DNA of 64,000 bases from Mesorhizobium koreense (GTDB taxonomy: Bacteria > Pseudomonadota > Alphaproteobacteria > Rhizobiales > Rhizobiaceae): positions 3,863,001-3,927,000 of the forward strand of contig NZ_CP134228.1 in the NCBI RefSeq assembly GCF_031656215.1. Reading direction: 5' to 3'. Made by a program: the position numbers and the translations under genes. Shown here piece after piece: positions 25,741 through 33,692 of the stretch. A model generated the notes under the pieces. The model saw nothing but the letters and a program-made list of their open reading frames with translations. It was not told the origin of the DNA and searched no databases. The first letter of the stretch is position 1. Each line of letters starts with the position of its first letter.

Positions 25741-26628
25741 TCAAAGCCGTCCGCCCAGCCCGAAACGCCCGGCAAATTCGTCCGGGTGCACAAGTGGCGG
25801 CATGCCGGCTTGGGTGAGCCAGACTTCGCTCGGTTCGGCCAGCCGTCGATAGATGTCGCGCGCGAGCGAGCGCGCCTGCTCGCCGGGCCAGTCCTTCGGC
25901 AGCAACGCCAGCGGCAGGCCGGGATCGCGCAGCACGATACGCCGCCAGTCGTGGATGAGAAGCGTACGCGCCGCGATCGCATCGAGCGGCCGAAAAACTC
26001 CTCCCCGTTTCAACGCGCCGGACAGCGGCCGATAGACCTCGATGAACGCACCGTACGCCGTCGCGACCTCCTCGCTTGGCCACAGCATGCGCATGGCCTC
26101 GGGATGCTCGGCGCTACTGCCATGGATGACCAGCATGCCGGCGAGTTCCCCGGCGATGACCGGAATGTTGCCCGGCCTGAGGTAGACACTACCCTCGACG
26201 GGCAGGAAACCAGCCTCTTCCATCCTCCCGCGCAGGTCGCCGCCGTCGCTCGCCGGCGGTGCGACGGCGACCGTCCAGGTGCCATCCCAGTCCGGCGGTA
26301 CGGCGGCATAGATGCGCCGCGTAGCAAGGTCGAATGCATGCCGCCCCTCCTCCGCCAACCGGTAGAAGCTGTTGCGGCCGTCACGTTCGCGCGTCACCCA
26401 ATGATCGGCGGCGAGCCTGGACATCGCGGTCCGCAGCGCACCTGCCTCGATGCGCAAGCGCCCCATGATGTCCTGCAATGCCTGGAGCGCCACGCGCCCA
26501 CCGCGCGGCACAACGGCGTCGCCGAATACGGTGATGACGAGCGACCAGACGCGCGGGCGGCCACGTTCGTGCAGCCGAGTTATCAGCCGGTCGAGCGCCG
26601 CCTCGGCGGGTCTGGATGGAGCGTCCAT
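25741..26628 (-). CDS. paaX: PaaX-family transcriptional regulator
   Basis: GntR-like repressor whose ligand in studied systems is phenylacetyl-CoA. The 295 residues hold an N-terminal winged helix (RVWSLVITVFGDAVVPRGG, then GALRTAMSRLAADHWVTRERDGR, about 25-85) and the long PaaX C-terminal domain (DGTWTVAVAPP and ALLPKDWPGEQARSLARDIYRRL). The ATG at 26628 is used; two in-frame GTGs lie upstream, the first at 26667. It is the last gene of the paaI-paaK-tetR-nat-paaX run. A TetR regulator in the same run means two candidate regulators for one pathway. Confidence 0.9.
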   Translation of the reverse strand: MDAPSRPAEAALDRLITRLHERGRPRVWSLVITVFGDAVVPRGGRVALQALQDIMGRLRIEAGALRTAMSRLAADHWVTRERDGRNSFYRLAEEGRHAFDLATRRIYAAVPPDWDGTWTVAVAPPASDGGDLRGRMEEAGFLPVEGSVYLRPGNIPVIAGELAGMLVIHGSSAEHPEAMRMLWPSEEVATAYGAFIEVYRPLSGALKRGGVFRPLDAIAARTLLIHDWRRIVLRDPGLPLALLPKDWPGEQARSLARDIYRRLAEPSEVWLTQAGMPPLVHPDEFAGRFGLGGRL

Positions 26629-26690
26629 AAGGCCAGATGGCACGGCAGGCACGTCCTCCGCAAGCACCGACCGAAACCGGACAAGGCAGC

Positions 26691-27527
26691 CTATGCCGGC
26701 CTGATCCGAGCGAAAACATCCGTCACCGGCACAGGTGGGATCACATTGAACGCTTCCCGAAGGATCCCGTCGAGATCTTCGGCGCTTTCGACGTTGCGTC
26801 CCTCGATGACCCTGCCACCGCTTTCCTCGACAACGTAGCGACGATTGACAAGCTTGTAGCGCCGGCCGTCGGCAACTTTCTCCATGATCAGATTTTCAAG
26901 GAAGATGGAGCGCGGATGGGTCGAACTGTACCAGTTGGCCATCTCGTAGTCCGAGTTTTCCTGCGGTGTCAGGTCGAATAGATACGCCGTCCGCCAGCCG
27001 CCGGGCTGTTGCGCATCGAGCGAAAACAGCCCGCCGTTCTCGCGCAGGAGATAGATTCCGGCTCCGGTGCGTTGTTCAACGCCGGTCTCGAGCCTGAGCG
27101 GCCGATCGAGCAGGCAACCTCCAAAGCCGACATCGGCGAGCCACAGTCCTTCGGCGAGTTCGACCTTGAGCAGCATATGCGTGCGCGGCCCGAGCGGCGC
27201 TTCGGGCCCCGACATCCAGCGCACCCGCCCCGCCAAGGCCGCGACCTTGAAGCCGATCGCTTCCAGCGCCGCCCGAAAAAGCGTGTTCTGTTCGTAGCAA
27301 TAGCCGCCGCGCCGGCCCTCGATCATCTTTTCATGGATCGACGGAAGGTCGATCGAGACACGACGACCAAGGAACGGGTCGAGCGTTTCGAATGGGATCG
27401 TAGCCACATGGGCAGCGTGGAGCGTGGAAAGTGTCGTGAAATCCGGCGCCGTCTTTCCCTCGAAGCCGATCCGCGCCAGATAGTCGTTCAGCCGGAAACC
27501 TTCGGTCATTCGCTGCCCCGTCGCCAT
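26691..27527 (-). CDS. nat: Arylamine N-acetyltransferase
   Basis: Transfers acetyl from acetyl-CoA to arylamines, hydrazines or related aromatic amines. It has 278 residues with the full Cys-His-Asp triad: C77 in GGYCYEQN, H117 in RTHMLLKV and D132 in WLADVGFGG. An ATG at 27509 is an equally good start. It sits between the tetR and paaX genes in the paa regulatory operon, an uncommon partner. It may detoxify or tag an aromatic amine or a pathway side product. Confidence 0.92.
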   Translation of the reverse strand: MATGQRMTEGFRLNDYLARIGFEGKTAPDFTTLSTLHAAHVATIPFETLDPFLGRRVSIDLPSIHEKMIEGRRGGYCYEQNTLFRAALEAIGFKVAALAGRVRWMSGPEAPLGPRTHMLLKVELAEGLWLADVGFGGCLLDRPLRLETGVEQRTGAGIYLLRENGGLFSLDAQQPGGWRTAYLFDLTPQENSDYEMANWYSSTHPRSIFLENLIMEKVADGRRYKLVNRRYVVEESGGRVIEGRNVESAEDLDGILREAFNVIPPVPVTDVFARIRPA

Positions 27528-27556
27528 GATTGCGGCCGGATATCCAAATCACTCCT

Positions 27557-28153
27557 TCAAGCCAAGCCCTTTACCCCGTTTATCAGCATCTTCGTGGCCA
27601 GCGCGGCATACTCCGAGCGGCTTATCGCTCCTCCTTCGCGAAACCACATATAGAACCAGTTCAGCATGCCGAAGAGACTCATGGTCACCGGCTTCAACAG
27701 GCGATCATTCTCGAAAACACACGGCTCGACGGCACGGATCGCTTCAGCAAAAATGGCCACCAGCCGCCGTTCCAATGCCTTCAATTCCCCCTGCTCCGCT
27801 TGGGGCAACAGAGTGAGCGCGTTGATCTGCACCTTGTGCTCGGCATCGGCGTCGCGATAGGCGTCCAGCAACGCCGACACCAGACGGACCAATCGATCTT
27901 CGGGTTCAAGGCTGAGATTGTCGGCCGCTTCGACCACATCAACCAGCGCCTGCAAATGGTCGGAAAGGATGCCGAAAAGCAATGCCTCCTTGGAGGCGTA
28001 GTAGTGATAGAGCAGCGCCTTGGAGACGCCGCATTCGGCCGCCAGCCCGGCCATGGAAGCGCGGTCATACCCATCGCGCGCGAAGACGATCGCGGCACGG
28101 TGCAGGATCGCCTCACGTTTGTCGTCATAGTCCCTGGCGCGGGTGCGGGGCAT
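27557..28153 (-). CDS. TetR-family regulator (probable PaaR)
   Basis: A 198-residue TetR repressor: an N-terminal helix-turn-helix (ILHRAAIVFARDGYDRASMAGLAAECGVSKALLYHYYASKEAL, about 15-57) and a divergent ligand domain. Its ATG overlaps the paaK stop by one base (TGATG). The TetR regulators beside paaK in many proteobacteria respond to phenylacetyl-CoA and are called PaaR; that assignment here is contextual. A palindrome GACCG-TG-CGGTC in the operon promoter (29984-29995) is a good candidate for its operator. Confidence 0.88.
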   Translation of the reverse strand: MPRTRARDYDDKREAILHRAAIVFARDGYDRASMAGLAAECGVSKALLYHYYASKEALLFGILSDHLQALVDVVEAADNLSLEPEDRLVRLVSALLDAYRDADAEHKVQINALTLLPQAEQGELKALERRLVAIFAEAIRAVEPCVFENDRLLKPVTMSLFGMLNWFYMWFREGGAISRSEYAALATKMLINGVKGLA

Positions 28154-29463
28154 CAGGCCTTCGGCCGCTTGTCCACGATCCGGACCGCCTTGCCCTGGCT
28201 GCGCGCGACACTTTCCGGGGGCAACACATCGACGCGCACATTGATTCCGACGACGGCCTTGATGCGCTCGCGCAGCGCATTCGACGCGGTGATACGATGC
28301 TCCTCGGCTATATCGGCTGCAGCGACCTCGACATGGACGATCATCTCGTCCATGCGCCCCTCGCGGGTAAGCTCGATCTGGAAATGCGGCGCCAGCCCGT
28401 CGATCGTCAGGATCTGCTCCTCGATCTGCGTCGGGAAGACGTTGACGCCGCGCAGGATCATCATGTCGTCGGAACGGCCGGTGATCTTCTCCATGCGCCG
28501 CATGGAGCGAGCGGTGCCGGGCAGAAGCCTTGTCAGGTCGCGCGTTCGATAGCGGACGATCGGGAAGGCTTCCTTGGTGAGCGAGGTGAAGACGAGTTCG
28601 CCCTTCTCACCGTCCGCGACCGGCTCGCCGGTCTCCGGGTTTATGATTTCAGGATAGAAATGGTCCTCCCAGACATGCAGGCCGTCCTTGGTCTCCACGC
28701 ATTCATTGGCGACGCCCGGCCCGATCACCTCCGACAGGCCATAGATGTCGACGGCATGCATGTCGAACGCCTCCTCGATCTCGGCACGCATGGCGTTGGT
28801 CCATGGCTCCGCTCCGAAGATGCCGACCTCGAGCGGGCTCTTTCTCGGGTCGAGCCCCTGCGCACGATATTCGTCGAGGATAGAAAGCATATAGGACGGC
28901 GTCACCATGATGGTGGTCGCCTTGAAATCCTCGATCAGCGTCACCTGCCGCGTCGTCATGCCGCCCGACGCCGGGACCACGGTGCAGCCGAGCCTCTCGG
29001 CACCGTAATGCGCGCCGAGGCCACCGGTGAAGAGGCCATAGCCATAGGCGACGTGGACGACATCGCCCGGCCGCGTTCCCGATGCCCTGAGCGAGCGGGC
29101 CATGCAATCGGCCCAGACATGCAGGTCGTTTTCGGTGTAGCCGACGACGGTCGGCTTGCCGGTCGTACCGGAAGAGGCGTGGATGCGCAGCACCTTCTCG
29201 CGCGGCACCGCGAACATGCCGAACGGGTAATTGTCGCGGAGATCCTGCTTCGCCGTGAAGGGGAAGTTCCGAAGGTCAGAAAGCTGCTTCAAATCGTAGG
29301 GATGCACGCCCTTCGCGTCGAACGCCTTCTTGTAGTGCGGCACATTCTCATAGGCATGCTTCAGCGACCATTTAAGCCTGAGGAGTTGCAGCGCTTCGAT
29401 CTCGTCGCGCGAGGCGATCTCGATCGGATCGAGATCCTCTTTCCTCGGGGTCAAATCCTTCAT
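28153..29463 (-). CDS. paaK: Phenylacetate-CoA ligase
   Basis: AMP-forming ligase that activates phenylacetate to phenylacetyl-CoA, the first step of the paa pathway. It has 436 residues, the family length. Motifs: IHASSGTTGKPTVVGYTENDL (ATP loop), GGMTTRQVTLI, the DIYGLSEVIGPG adenine motif, and YRTRDLTRLLPG with GRSDDMMILRGVNVFPTQIEE in the hinge and C-terminal domain. The ATG at 29463 has GGAGG 6 bp ahead. It is cotranscribed with paaI upstream (37-bp gap) and tetR downstream (1-base overlap). Confidence 0.97.
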   Translation of the reverse strand: MKDLTPRKEDLDPIEIASRDEIEALQLLRLKWSLKHAYENVPHYKKAFDAKGVHPYDLKQLSDLRNFPFTAKQDLRDNYPFGMFAVPREKVLRIHASSGTTGKPTVVGYTENDLHVWADCMARSLRASGTRPGDVVHVAYGYGLFTGGLGAHYGAERLGCTVVPASGGMTTRQVTLIEDFKATTIMVTPSYMLSILDEYRAQGLDPRKSPLEVGIFGAEPWTNAMRAEIEEAFDMHAVDIYGLSEVIGPGVANECVETKDGLHVWEDHFYPEIINPETGEPVADGEKGELVFTSLTKEAFPIVRYRTRDLTRLLPGTARSMRRMEKITGRSDDMMILRGVNVFPTQIEEQILTIDGLAPHFQIELTREGRMDEMIVHVEVAAADIAEEHRITASNALRERIKAVVGINVRVDVLPPESVARSQGKAVRIVDKRPKA

Positions 29464-29500
29464 CTCATACCTCCCTCGCCCCGACACAGGTGCCTAACGG

Positions 29501-29941
29501 CTAAAGCTGTTCGCCGTCGAAATGTTTGCCTTCGATCGTCCGCGACATGCCGCGAAATTCGGCGATAAGCACGCCTTCCTGGTTCGTCACCTTCACGTCG
29601 TAGATGCCGGAGCGGCCGTAGCGGGCGACTTCCCGGCAGATTGCCGTCAGCCTGTCGCCCAGTTTCCCGGGCGCGACGAAAGTGATGGAATTGTGTTGGG
29701 CGACGACCAGACGGTTGTAGGAATTGCAGGCAAAGGCGAAGGCGGAATCCGCAAGCGTGAAGATGTAGCCGCCATGGCAGATATCGTGGCCGTTGGTGTG
29801 ATGCTTCTCGACCGTCATCGAGCCTGTCGCCGTGCCTGGCCCAACCGTTTCGAGCGTCATGCCGAGCCATTTAGAGGCGCTGTCACGCGCCCACATGGCT
29901 TCCGCGCTCCGTTCCGCCACCTGCTGAGCCGACAGCGCCAT
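29501..29941 (-). CDS. paaI: Hydroxyphenylacetyl-CoA thioesterase PaaI
   Basis: Hotdog thioesterase that hydrolyses ring-hydroxylated phenylacetyl-CoA products which would otherwise trap CoA. It has 146 residues with the PaaI active-site run NGHDICHGGYIFTLADSAFAFACN. The ATG at 29941 has GGAGGAGTG directly before it; an ATG four codons upstream lacks such spacing. It is the first gene of the minus-strand paaI-paaK-tetR-nat-paaX operon. Confidence 0.93.
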   Translation of the reverse strand: MALSAQQVAERSAEAMWARDSASKWLGMTLETVGPGTATGSMTVEKHHTNGHDICHGGYIFTLADSAFAFACNSYNRLVVAQHNSITFVAPGKLGDRLTAICREVARYGRSGIYDVKVTNQEGVLIAEFRGMSRTIEGKHFDGEQL

Positions 29942-29972
29942 CACTCCTCCCAAACGTAACTTCCTCGAAGCC

Positions 29973-30001
29973 TTGCATAGCCCGACCGTGCGGTCAATAA
30001 T
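29973..30001 (+). promoter_or_regulatory. P450 promoter with embedded 12-bp palindrome
   Basis: A -35-like TTGCAT (29973-29978), 17-bp spacer and -10-like AATAAT (29996-30001) precede the P450 start by about 40 bp. The spacer contains the perfect palindrome GACCGTGCGGTC (29984-29995), of the GACCG-NN-CGGTC kind bound by many TetR proteins. It also lies just upstream of paaI on the other strand, so one site could control both directions. Confidence 0.5.
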
Positions 30002-30040
30002 ACTTCCGCGGCAGCAATACGGGGAGACCAGCCGCGCAGG

Positions 30041-31264
30041 ATGGAGCGATCATTGGCCGACAGGAGCCTTGCCGAAGATTTCGAGCTGACCGCTCTGCCG
30101 GAAGGTTTCGCCGAGGATCCGTTTCCAGTCTATCGTGCACTCCTCGAATACGCGCCGCTGAAGCATTTCGCCGACGGTTCGGTGATGCTGTCCCGCTTCG
30201 CCGATCTCGATCACGTCTATCGCGACACCAAGGTTTTCTCCTCAGACAAGAAAGTCGAGTTCCTGCCGAAATTCGGCCCGAGCCCGCTTTACGAGCATCA
30301 TACGACGAGCCTCGTCTTCAACGACCCGCCGCTGCACACGCGCGTGCGCAAGATCATGGTCGGCGCCATGACGCCGAAGGCGATCGCCGCCATGGAGCCG
30401 GATCTCGTCGCGCTGGTCGATCGATTGCTGGACGGTCTCGCGGACAAAGGCGAGGCCGACCTGATCGAGGATTTCGCCTCGGCGATCCCTGTCGAGGTGA
30501 TCGGCAATCTTTTCGACATTCCGCATGAGGAGCGCGGGCCGCTGCGCGACTGGTCGCTGGCGGTGCTCGGCGCCCTCGAGCCGGTGCTTTTGCCTGAGCA
30601 GAAAGAGCGCGGCAACCGCGCCGTCACCGATTTCAAGGCGTTCCTGAAGAAACTTGCAGACGCGCGGCGGAAAAAGCCCGGCGATCCGGCGACCGACGTA
30701 TTGACCCGCCTGATAAATGGTAACGAGGGCGAGCAACTGAGCGATGAGGAATTGCTGCAGAACTGCATCTTCATCCTGAACGCCGGCCACGAGACGACGA
30801 CGAACCTGATCGGTAACGCGCTTTACGAACTGCTCCAATGGCCTGACGAGCGGCAACGCCTGCTGGCCGATCCCGATCTCATCCAGACGGCGGTGGATGA
30901 ATTCCTGCGCTTCCAGAGCCCGAACCAACTCGGCAATCGCCGCACCGTCGAACCGGTGGAATTCCATGGCGAGACGCTGCCGGCTGGCACCCGCATCCAT
31001 CTCGCCATCGGCGCGGCCAACCGCGACCCATGCCAGTTTCCCGAACCCGATCGGCTCGACCTGTCGCGCAAGCCCAACAAGCACCTCGCCTTTGCCGGCG
31101 GTCCGCATCTGTGCGTCGGCTTTTCGCTTGCCAAGATGGAAGGCCGTATCGCCGTCTCGCGCTTTCTGAAACGCTTTCCGGGTTACAAGCTGAACGGCGA
31201 AGCGCGGCGAACGGGGCGCGTACGGTTCAGAGGCTTCTCAAAGTTTCCGGCAAGAATCGGATGA
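30041..31264 (+). CDS. Cytochrome P450
   Basis: A 407-residue soluble bacterial P450. It shows the I-helix oxygen-binding motif NAGHETTTN, the K-helix ExxR (DEFLRFQSPN), and the heme-thiolate loop FAGGPHLCVGFSLAK with Cys358. No redox partner gene (ferredoxin or reductase) is adjacent. It is divergent from the paaI-paaK operon and shares its intergenic promoter, and it converges on pcaB, so the substrate is probably an aromatic compound feeding one of the two ring pathways. The exact reaction cannot be told from sequence. Confidence 0.93.
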   Translation: MERSLADRSLAEDFELTALPEGFAEDPFPVYRALLEYAPLKHFADGSVMLSRFADLDHVYRDTKVFSSDKKVEFLPKFGPSPLYEHHTTSLVFNDPPLHTRVRKIMVGAMTPKAIAAMEPDLVALVDRLLDGLADKGEADLIEDFASAIPVEVIGNLFDIPHEERGPLRDWSLAVLGALEPVLLPEQKERGNRAVTDFKAFLKKLADARRKKPGDPATDVLTRLINGNEGEQLSDEELLQNCIFILNAGHETTTNLIGNALYELLQWPDERQRLLADPDLIQTAVDEFLRFQSPNQLGNRRTVEPVEFHGETLPAGTRIHLAIGAANRDPCQFPEPDRLDLSRKPNKHLAFAGGPHLCVGFSLAKMEGRIAVSRFLKRFPGYKLNGEARRTGRVRFRGFSKFPARIG

Positions 31265-31302
31265 GGGCATTGCGGAGCAGTCCTAATAGGCTGTAGCAGC
31301 GC

Positions 31303-32364
31303 TCAACCGTCCTTCGTGAATTCGATATTGGCTGTCAATTCGTTCGCCGCCCTGAGCGCGGCTCCAGTCGCCACCGCCATCTGCGGCAGGAGCATCCATT
31401 CGAGTGTCCACGTAGTGCCGGAACGCTCGTTTTCATGCACCAGCGCCTGATGCATGCCTGAGACGAGCGTCGCATTGAAGCGCGCCAGCGAGACCAGCAC
31501 CTCTGCGCCGACGGGATTGACCTTATGCGGCATTGCGGATGAGCCGCCACCGGACTTCAACCGTATCTCGCCGATTTCGCTTTGCGCAGCAAGCGCGATG
31601 TCGGCGCCCATCTTGCCAAGGCTGCCGGTGACCAGCGACAGCCAGCCGGCAAGCTCCGCCTGCCCATCGCGCTCGGAGTGACGGGCGCGCGGAACGAGAC
31701 CGAGACCGAGGCGTTTCGCCATCCGCGCCGCTACTTGCTCGCCGGCCGAACCGAGCTTGTCGAGCGTACCGGCCGCCCCACCGAAGGTCAGTACGGCGAT
31801 TCCCTCGCGCACCGCGGACAGCCTTGCGCGATGGCGAAGAAGCGGCTCACGCCAGCTCAATATCTTGCGCGAGGCCGGCACCTCAATGGCCGCCTGCATG
31901 CGCGTATGGGCCATGACCGGGACGGCGCCATCGCGCATGTCGAGTTCGCCGAGACGTTCGATGAGCGCCTCGATACGATCCTGCAAGATATCGAGCACCT
32001 TGCCGATCCTGAGCGCGAAGCCCGTATCTACCACGTCCTGGCTTGTCGCGCCGAAATGCACATACTCCGCATGCGGCTTCCCGACAGCAGCGCGCAATTG
32101 TCGGACAAGTTCCGGCACGACAACCCCGTCGCGCGCGGTTGCTTCGCAGAGCTTTCCGATATCCGGCGCGAAGCCTGCGATAGCTTCAGCGACAGCCTTT
32201 CCGGCGGCCTCCGCGATAACACGTTTCTCCGCCTCGGCCGCAGCAAGAGCCGCTTCGAAATCGAGCAGCGCCTTCAACTCGGCCCCGGCCGAGAAAAAAG
32301 CTCCCACTTCCTCGTCGCCGAGCAGGCCGGACAGGAAAGGATGATCGAAGGCGGAAACCGTCAT
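31303..32364 (-). CDS. pcaB: 3-carboxy-cis,cis-muconate cycloisomerase
   Basis: Converts 3-carboxy-cis,cis-muconate to 4-carboxymuconolactone in the protocatechuate branch of the beta-ketoadipate pathway. It has 353 residues of the fumarase/aspartase superfamily: FGATSQDVVDTG near 105 and the signature loop SGGGSSAMPHKVNPVGAE. The ATG at 32364 is chosen because the open frame above it runs into a palindromic repeat (32407-32502). It is last in the pobA-pcaC-pcaH-pcaG-pcaB array. Confidence 0.94.
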   Translation of the reverse strand: MTVSAFDHPFLSGLLGDEEVGAFFSAGAELKALLDFEAALAAAEAEKRVIAEAAGKAVAEAIAGFAPDIGKLCEATARDGVVVPELVRQLRAAVGKPHAEYVHFGATSQDVVDTGFALRIGKVLDILQDRIEALIERLGELDMRDGAVPVMAHTRMQAAIEVPASRKILSWREPLLRHRARLSAVREGIAVLTFGGAAGTLDKLGSAGEQVAARMAKRLGLGLVPRARHSERDGQAELAGWLSLVTGSLGKMGADIALAAQSEIGEIRLKSGGGSSAMPHKVNPVGAEVLVSLARFNATLVSGMHQALVHENERSGTTWTLEWMLLPQMAVATGAALRAANELTANIEFTKDG

Positions 32365-32406
32365 CGTACAACCGACGTTTAAATTTCGACTCATCTCTCT
32401 AGTGCC

Positions 32407-32502
32407 GTCCTTCGAGGCCCGCTTCGCGGGCGCCTCAGGATGAGGAAGATCGGCGTTCCCCTCCCTCATCCTGAGGTGCGAGCAAAGCGAGCCTCGAAGG
32501 AC
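32407..32502. repeat. Palindromic intergenic repeat between pcaG and pcaB
   Basis: Two 39-bp arms (32407-32445 and 32464-32502) in inverted orientation share GTCCTTCGAGG at the outer ends and CCTCAGGATGAGG at the inner ends, with changes in the middle. They flank 18 bp and can fold into a long imperfect hairpin. Such elements are scattered between genes in Hyphomicrobiales. Its place inside an operon could lower pcaB expression or stabilise the upstream mRNA. Confidence 0.85.
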
Positions 32503-32521
32503 GCAATATTATAGCCACAGG

Positions 32522-33136
32522 CTAAATATCGAAGAAGATCGTCTCTCCGTCCCCCTGCAGACGGATATCGAACGTGTAGGTATCGCCATCGCGCGGTGCA
32601 ATCAGGGTCGGCACGCGCACACGATGCTCGATACGCGAAAGGATCGGGTCGGCCTCATTCGCTTCCTTCTCGTCACCGAAATACATGCGTGTCTGCAGGC
32701 CAAGATTGATGCCGCGCGCGACGATCCAGAAAGTGACGTGAGGCGCCATCGGTCGCCCGTCGCGGAACGGCACCTTGCCAGGCTTGATCGTGTGGAAAAC
32801 ATACTCGCCGGTCTGCATGTCGGTCGGGCTACGGCCCCAACCGGTGAAATTCGGGTCGGCCGCGCCGCGCATCTCCGAAGGGCTGTTGTAGAGCCCGTCC
32901 GCATCCGCCTGCCAGATTTCGAGAAGCGCATCGCGTAGCAGCGAACCGGAACCGTCGATCACATTGCCACGGATGGTGATGCGCTCGCCCCGGGTCTTGT
33001 CGTTGACCATGGTGCTGCCGAGATCTTCTGGGAAGACACCGGTGATGCCCGAGAAATTCGGCACACAGCCTATATGGACGTAGGGACCGGCCGTCTGAGA
33101 CGGCGTTTCCCTGAGACGGTTGAGAGATTGAATCAT
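32522..33136 (-). CDS. pcaG: Protocatechuate 3,4-dioxygenase alpha subunit
   Basis: Alpha chain of the non-heme Fe(III) intradiol dioxygenase that opens protocatechuate. It has 204 residues with the intradiol fold (TPSQTAGPYVHIGC, LLEIWQADADGLYNSP, PHVTFWIVARGINLGLQTRMYF). As in other alpha chains, the iron ligands are not all kept. The ATG at 33136 follows AAGGGAATTC. It is separated from pcaH by an inserted relBE module and starts 11 bp after the relE stop. Confidence 0.95.
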   Translation of the reverse strand: MIQSLNRLRETPSQTAGPYVHIGCVPNFSGITGVFPEDLGSTMVNDKTRGERITIRGNVIDGSGSLLRDALLEIWQADADGLYNSPSEMRGAADPNFTGWGRSPTDMQTGEYVFHTIKPGKVPFRDGRPMAPHVTFWIVARGINLGLQTRMYFGDEKEANEADPILSRIEHRVRVPTLIAPRDGDTYTFDIRLQGDGETIFFDI

Positions 33137-33147
33137 CACGAATTCCC

Positions 33148-33414
33148 TTATCGGTAAATGTCACTGCGGTGACCAATCCGCACTACAAGGACGATCAGCC
33201 GCGCATCATGGATCTCGCAGACAATACGATAGTCTCCGACCCTGTAGCGCCATAGCCTGTCTTTGGAACCGACAAGCGCGGCTCCCAAGCTTCTCGGATT
33301 TTCCATGGCTGCGATTCGACCGTCCATATAGTCGACAATCCGACTCGCAACTTGCCGGTCCAGCTTCCGCAATTCCCGCTTGGCGGAGGTCAGGTAGTCA
33401 ATTGTCCAAGCCAA
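33148..33414 (-). CDS. relE: RelE/ParE-family toxin
   Basis: An 88-residue toxin of the RelE (COG2026) kind, expected to be a ribosome-dependent mRNA interferase. The start AWTIDYLTSAKRELRKLDRQ, the centre KDRLWRYRVGDYRIVCEI and the end VVRIGHRSDIYR match the family, including the basic residues of the active face. The start is a TTG at 33412-33414, inside the relB reading frame, giving a 17-bp overlap. It lies between pcaH and pcaG. Confidence 0.92.
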   Translation of the reverse strand: MAWTIDYLTSAKRELRKLDRQVASRIVDYMDGRIAAMENPRSLGAALVGSKDRLWRYRVGDYRIVCEIHDARLIVLVVRIGHRSDIYR

Positions 33415-33625
33415 GCTCTTTTCTCACCTCGGCAGAGGAATGGATTTGTTCCTCTCCCTTTCTCAATCGCTCCAGCGCTGCCTCGGCAAGATAATAGTCT
33501 TCGACGTCTTCCAATCCGCGCTCGATGAGCTCTCGAAGGTAATAAGCTTTTGTTCGGCCTGTCTTTGCCGCCAATTGCTCGAGACGCCGCTCGATCTCAG
33601 GATTCAGACGAATGGACGTAGGCAT
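33398..33625 (-). CDS. relB: RelB-family antitoxin (ribbon-helix-helix)
   Basis: A 75-residue antitoxin. The N-terminal ribbon-helix-helix (TSIRLNPEIERRLEQLAAKTGRTKAYYLRELIERGL, about 3-39) binds DNA as a dimer, and the C-terminal tail wraps the toxin. The ATG at 33625 has GGAG 8 bp before it. The perfect palindrome at 33651-33662 just upstream is the probable operator, so the module should be autoregulated. Confidence 0.92.
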   Translation of the reverse strand: MPTSIRLNPEIERRLEQLAAKTGRTKAYYLRELIERGLEDVEDYYLAEAALERLRKGEEQIHSSAEVRKELGLDN

Positions 33626-33650
33626 TCACGAGCTCCGCGATATGGCATCC

Positions 33651-33662
33651 GATACATGTATC
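33651..33662. promoter_or_regulatory. Palindromic probable RelB operator
   Basis: GATACATGTATC is a perfect 12-bp palindrome followed by a further half-site-like AATGTATTC, located 26 bp before the relB start and 31 bp past the pcaH stop. Adjacent short AT-rich half-sites are typical of ribbon-helix-helix operators. Confidence 0.6.
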
Positions 33663-33692
33663 CAATGTATTCACTTTCGCCGCTCTTGCCAA

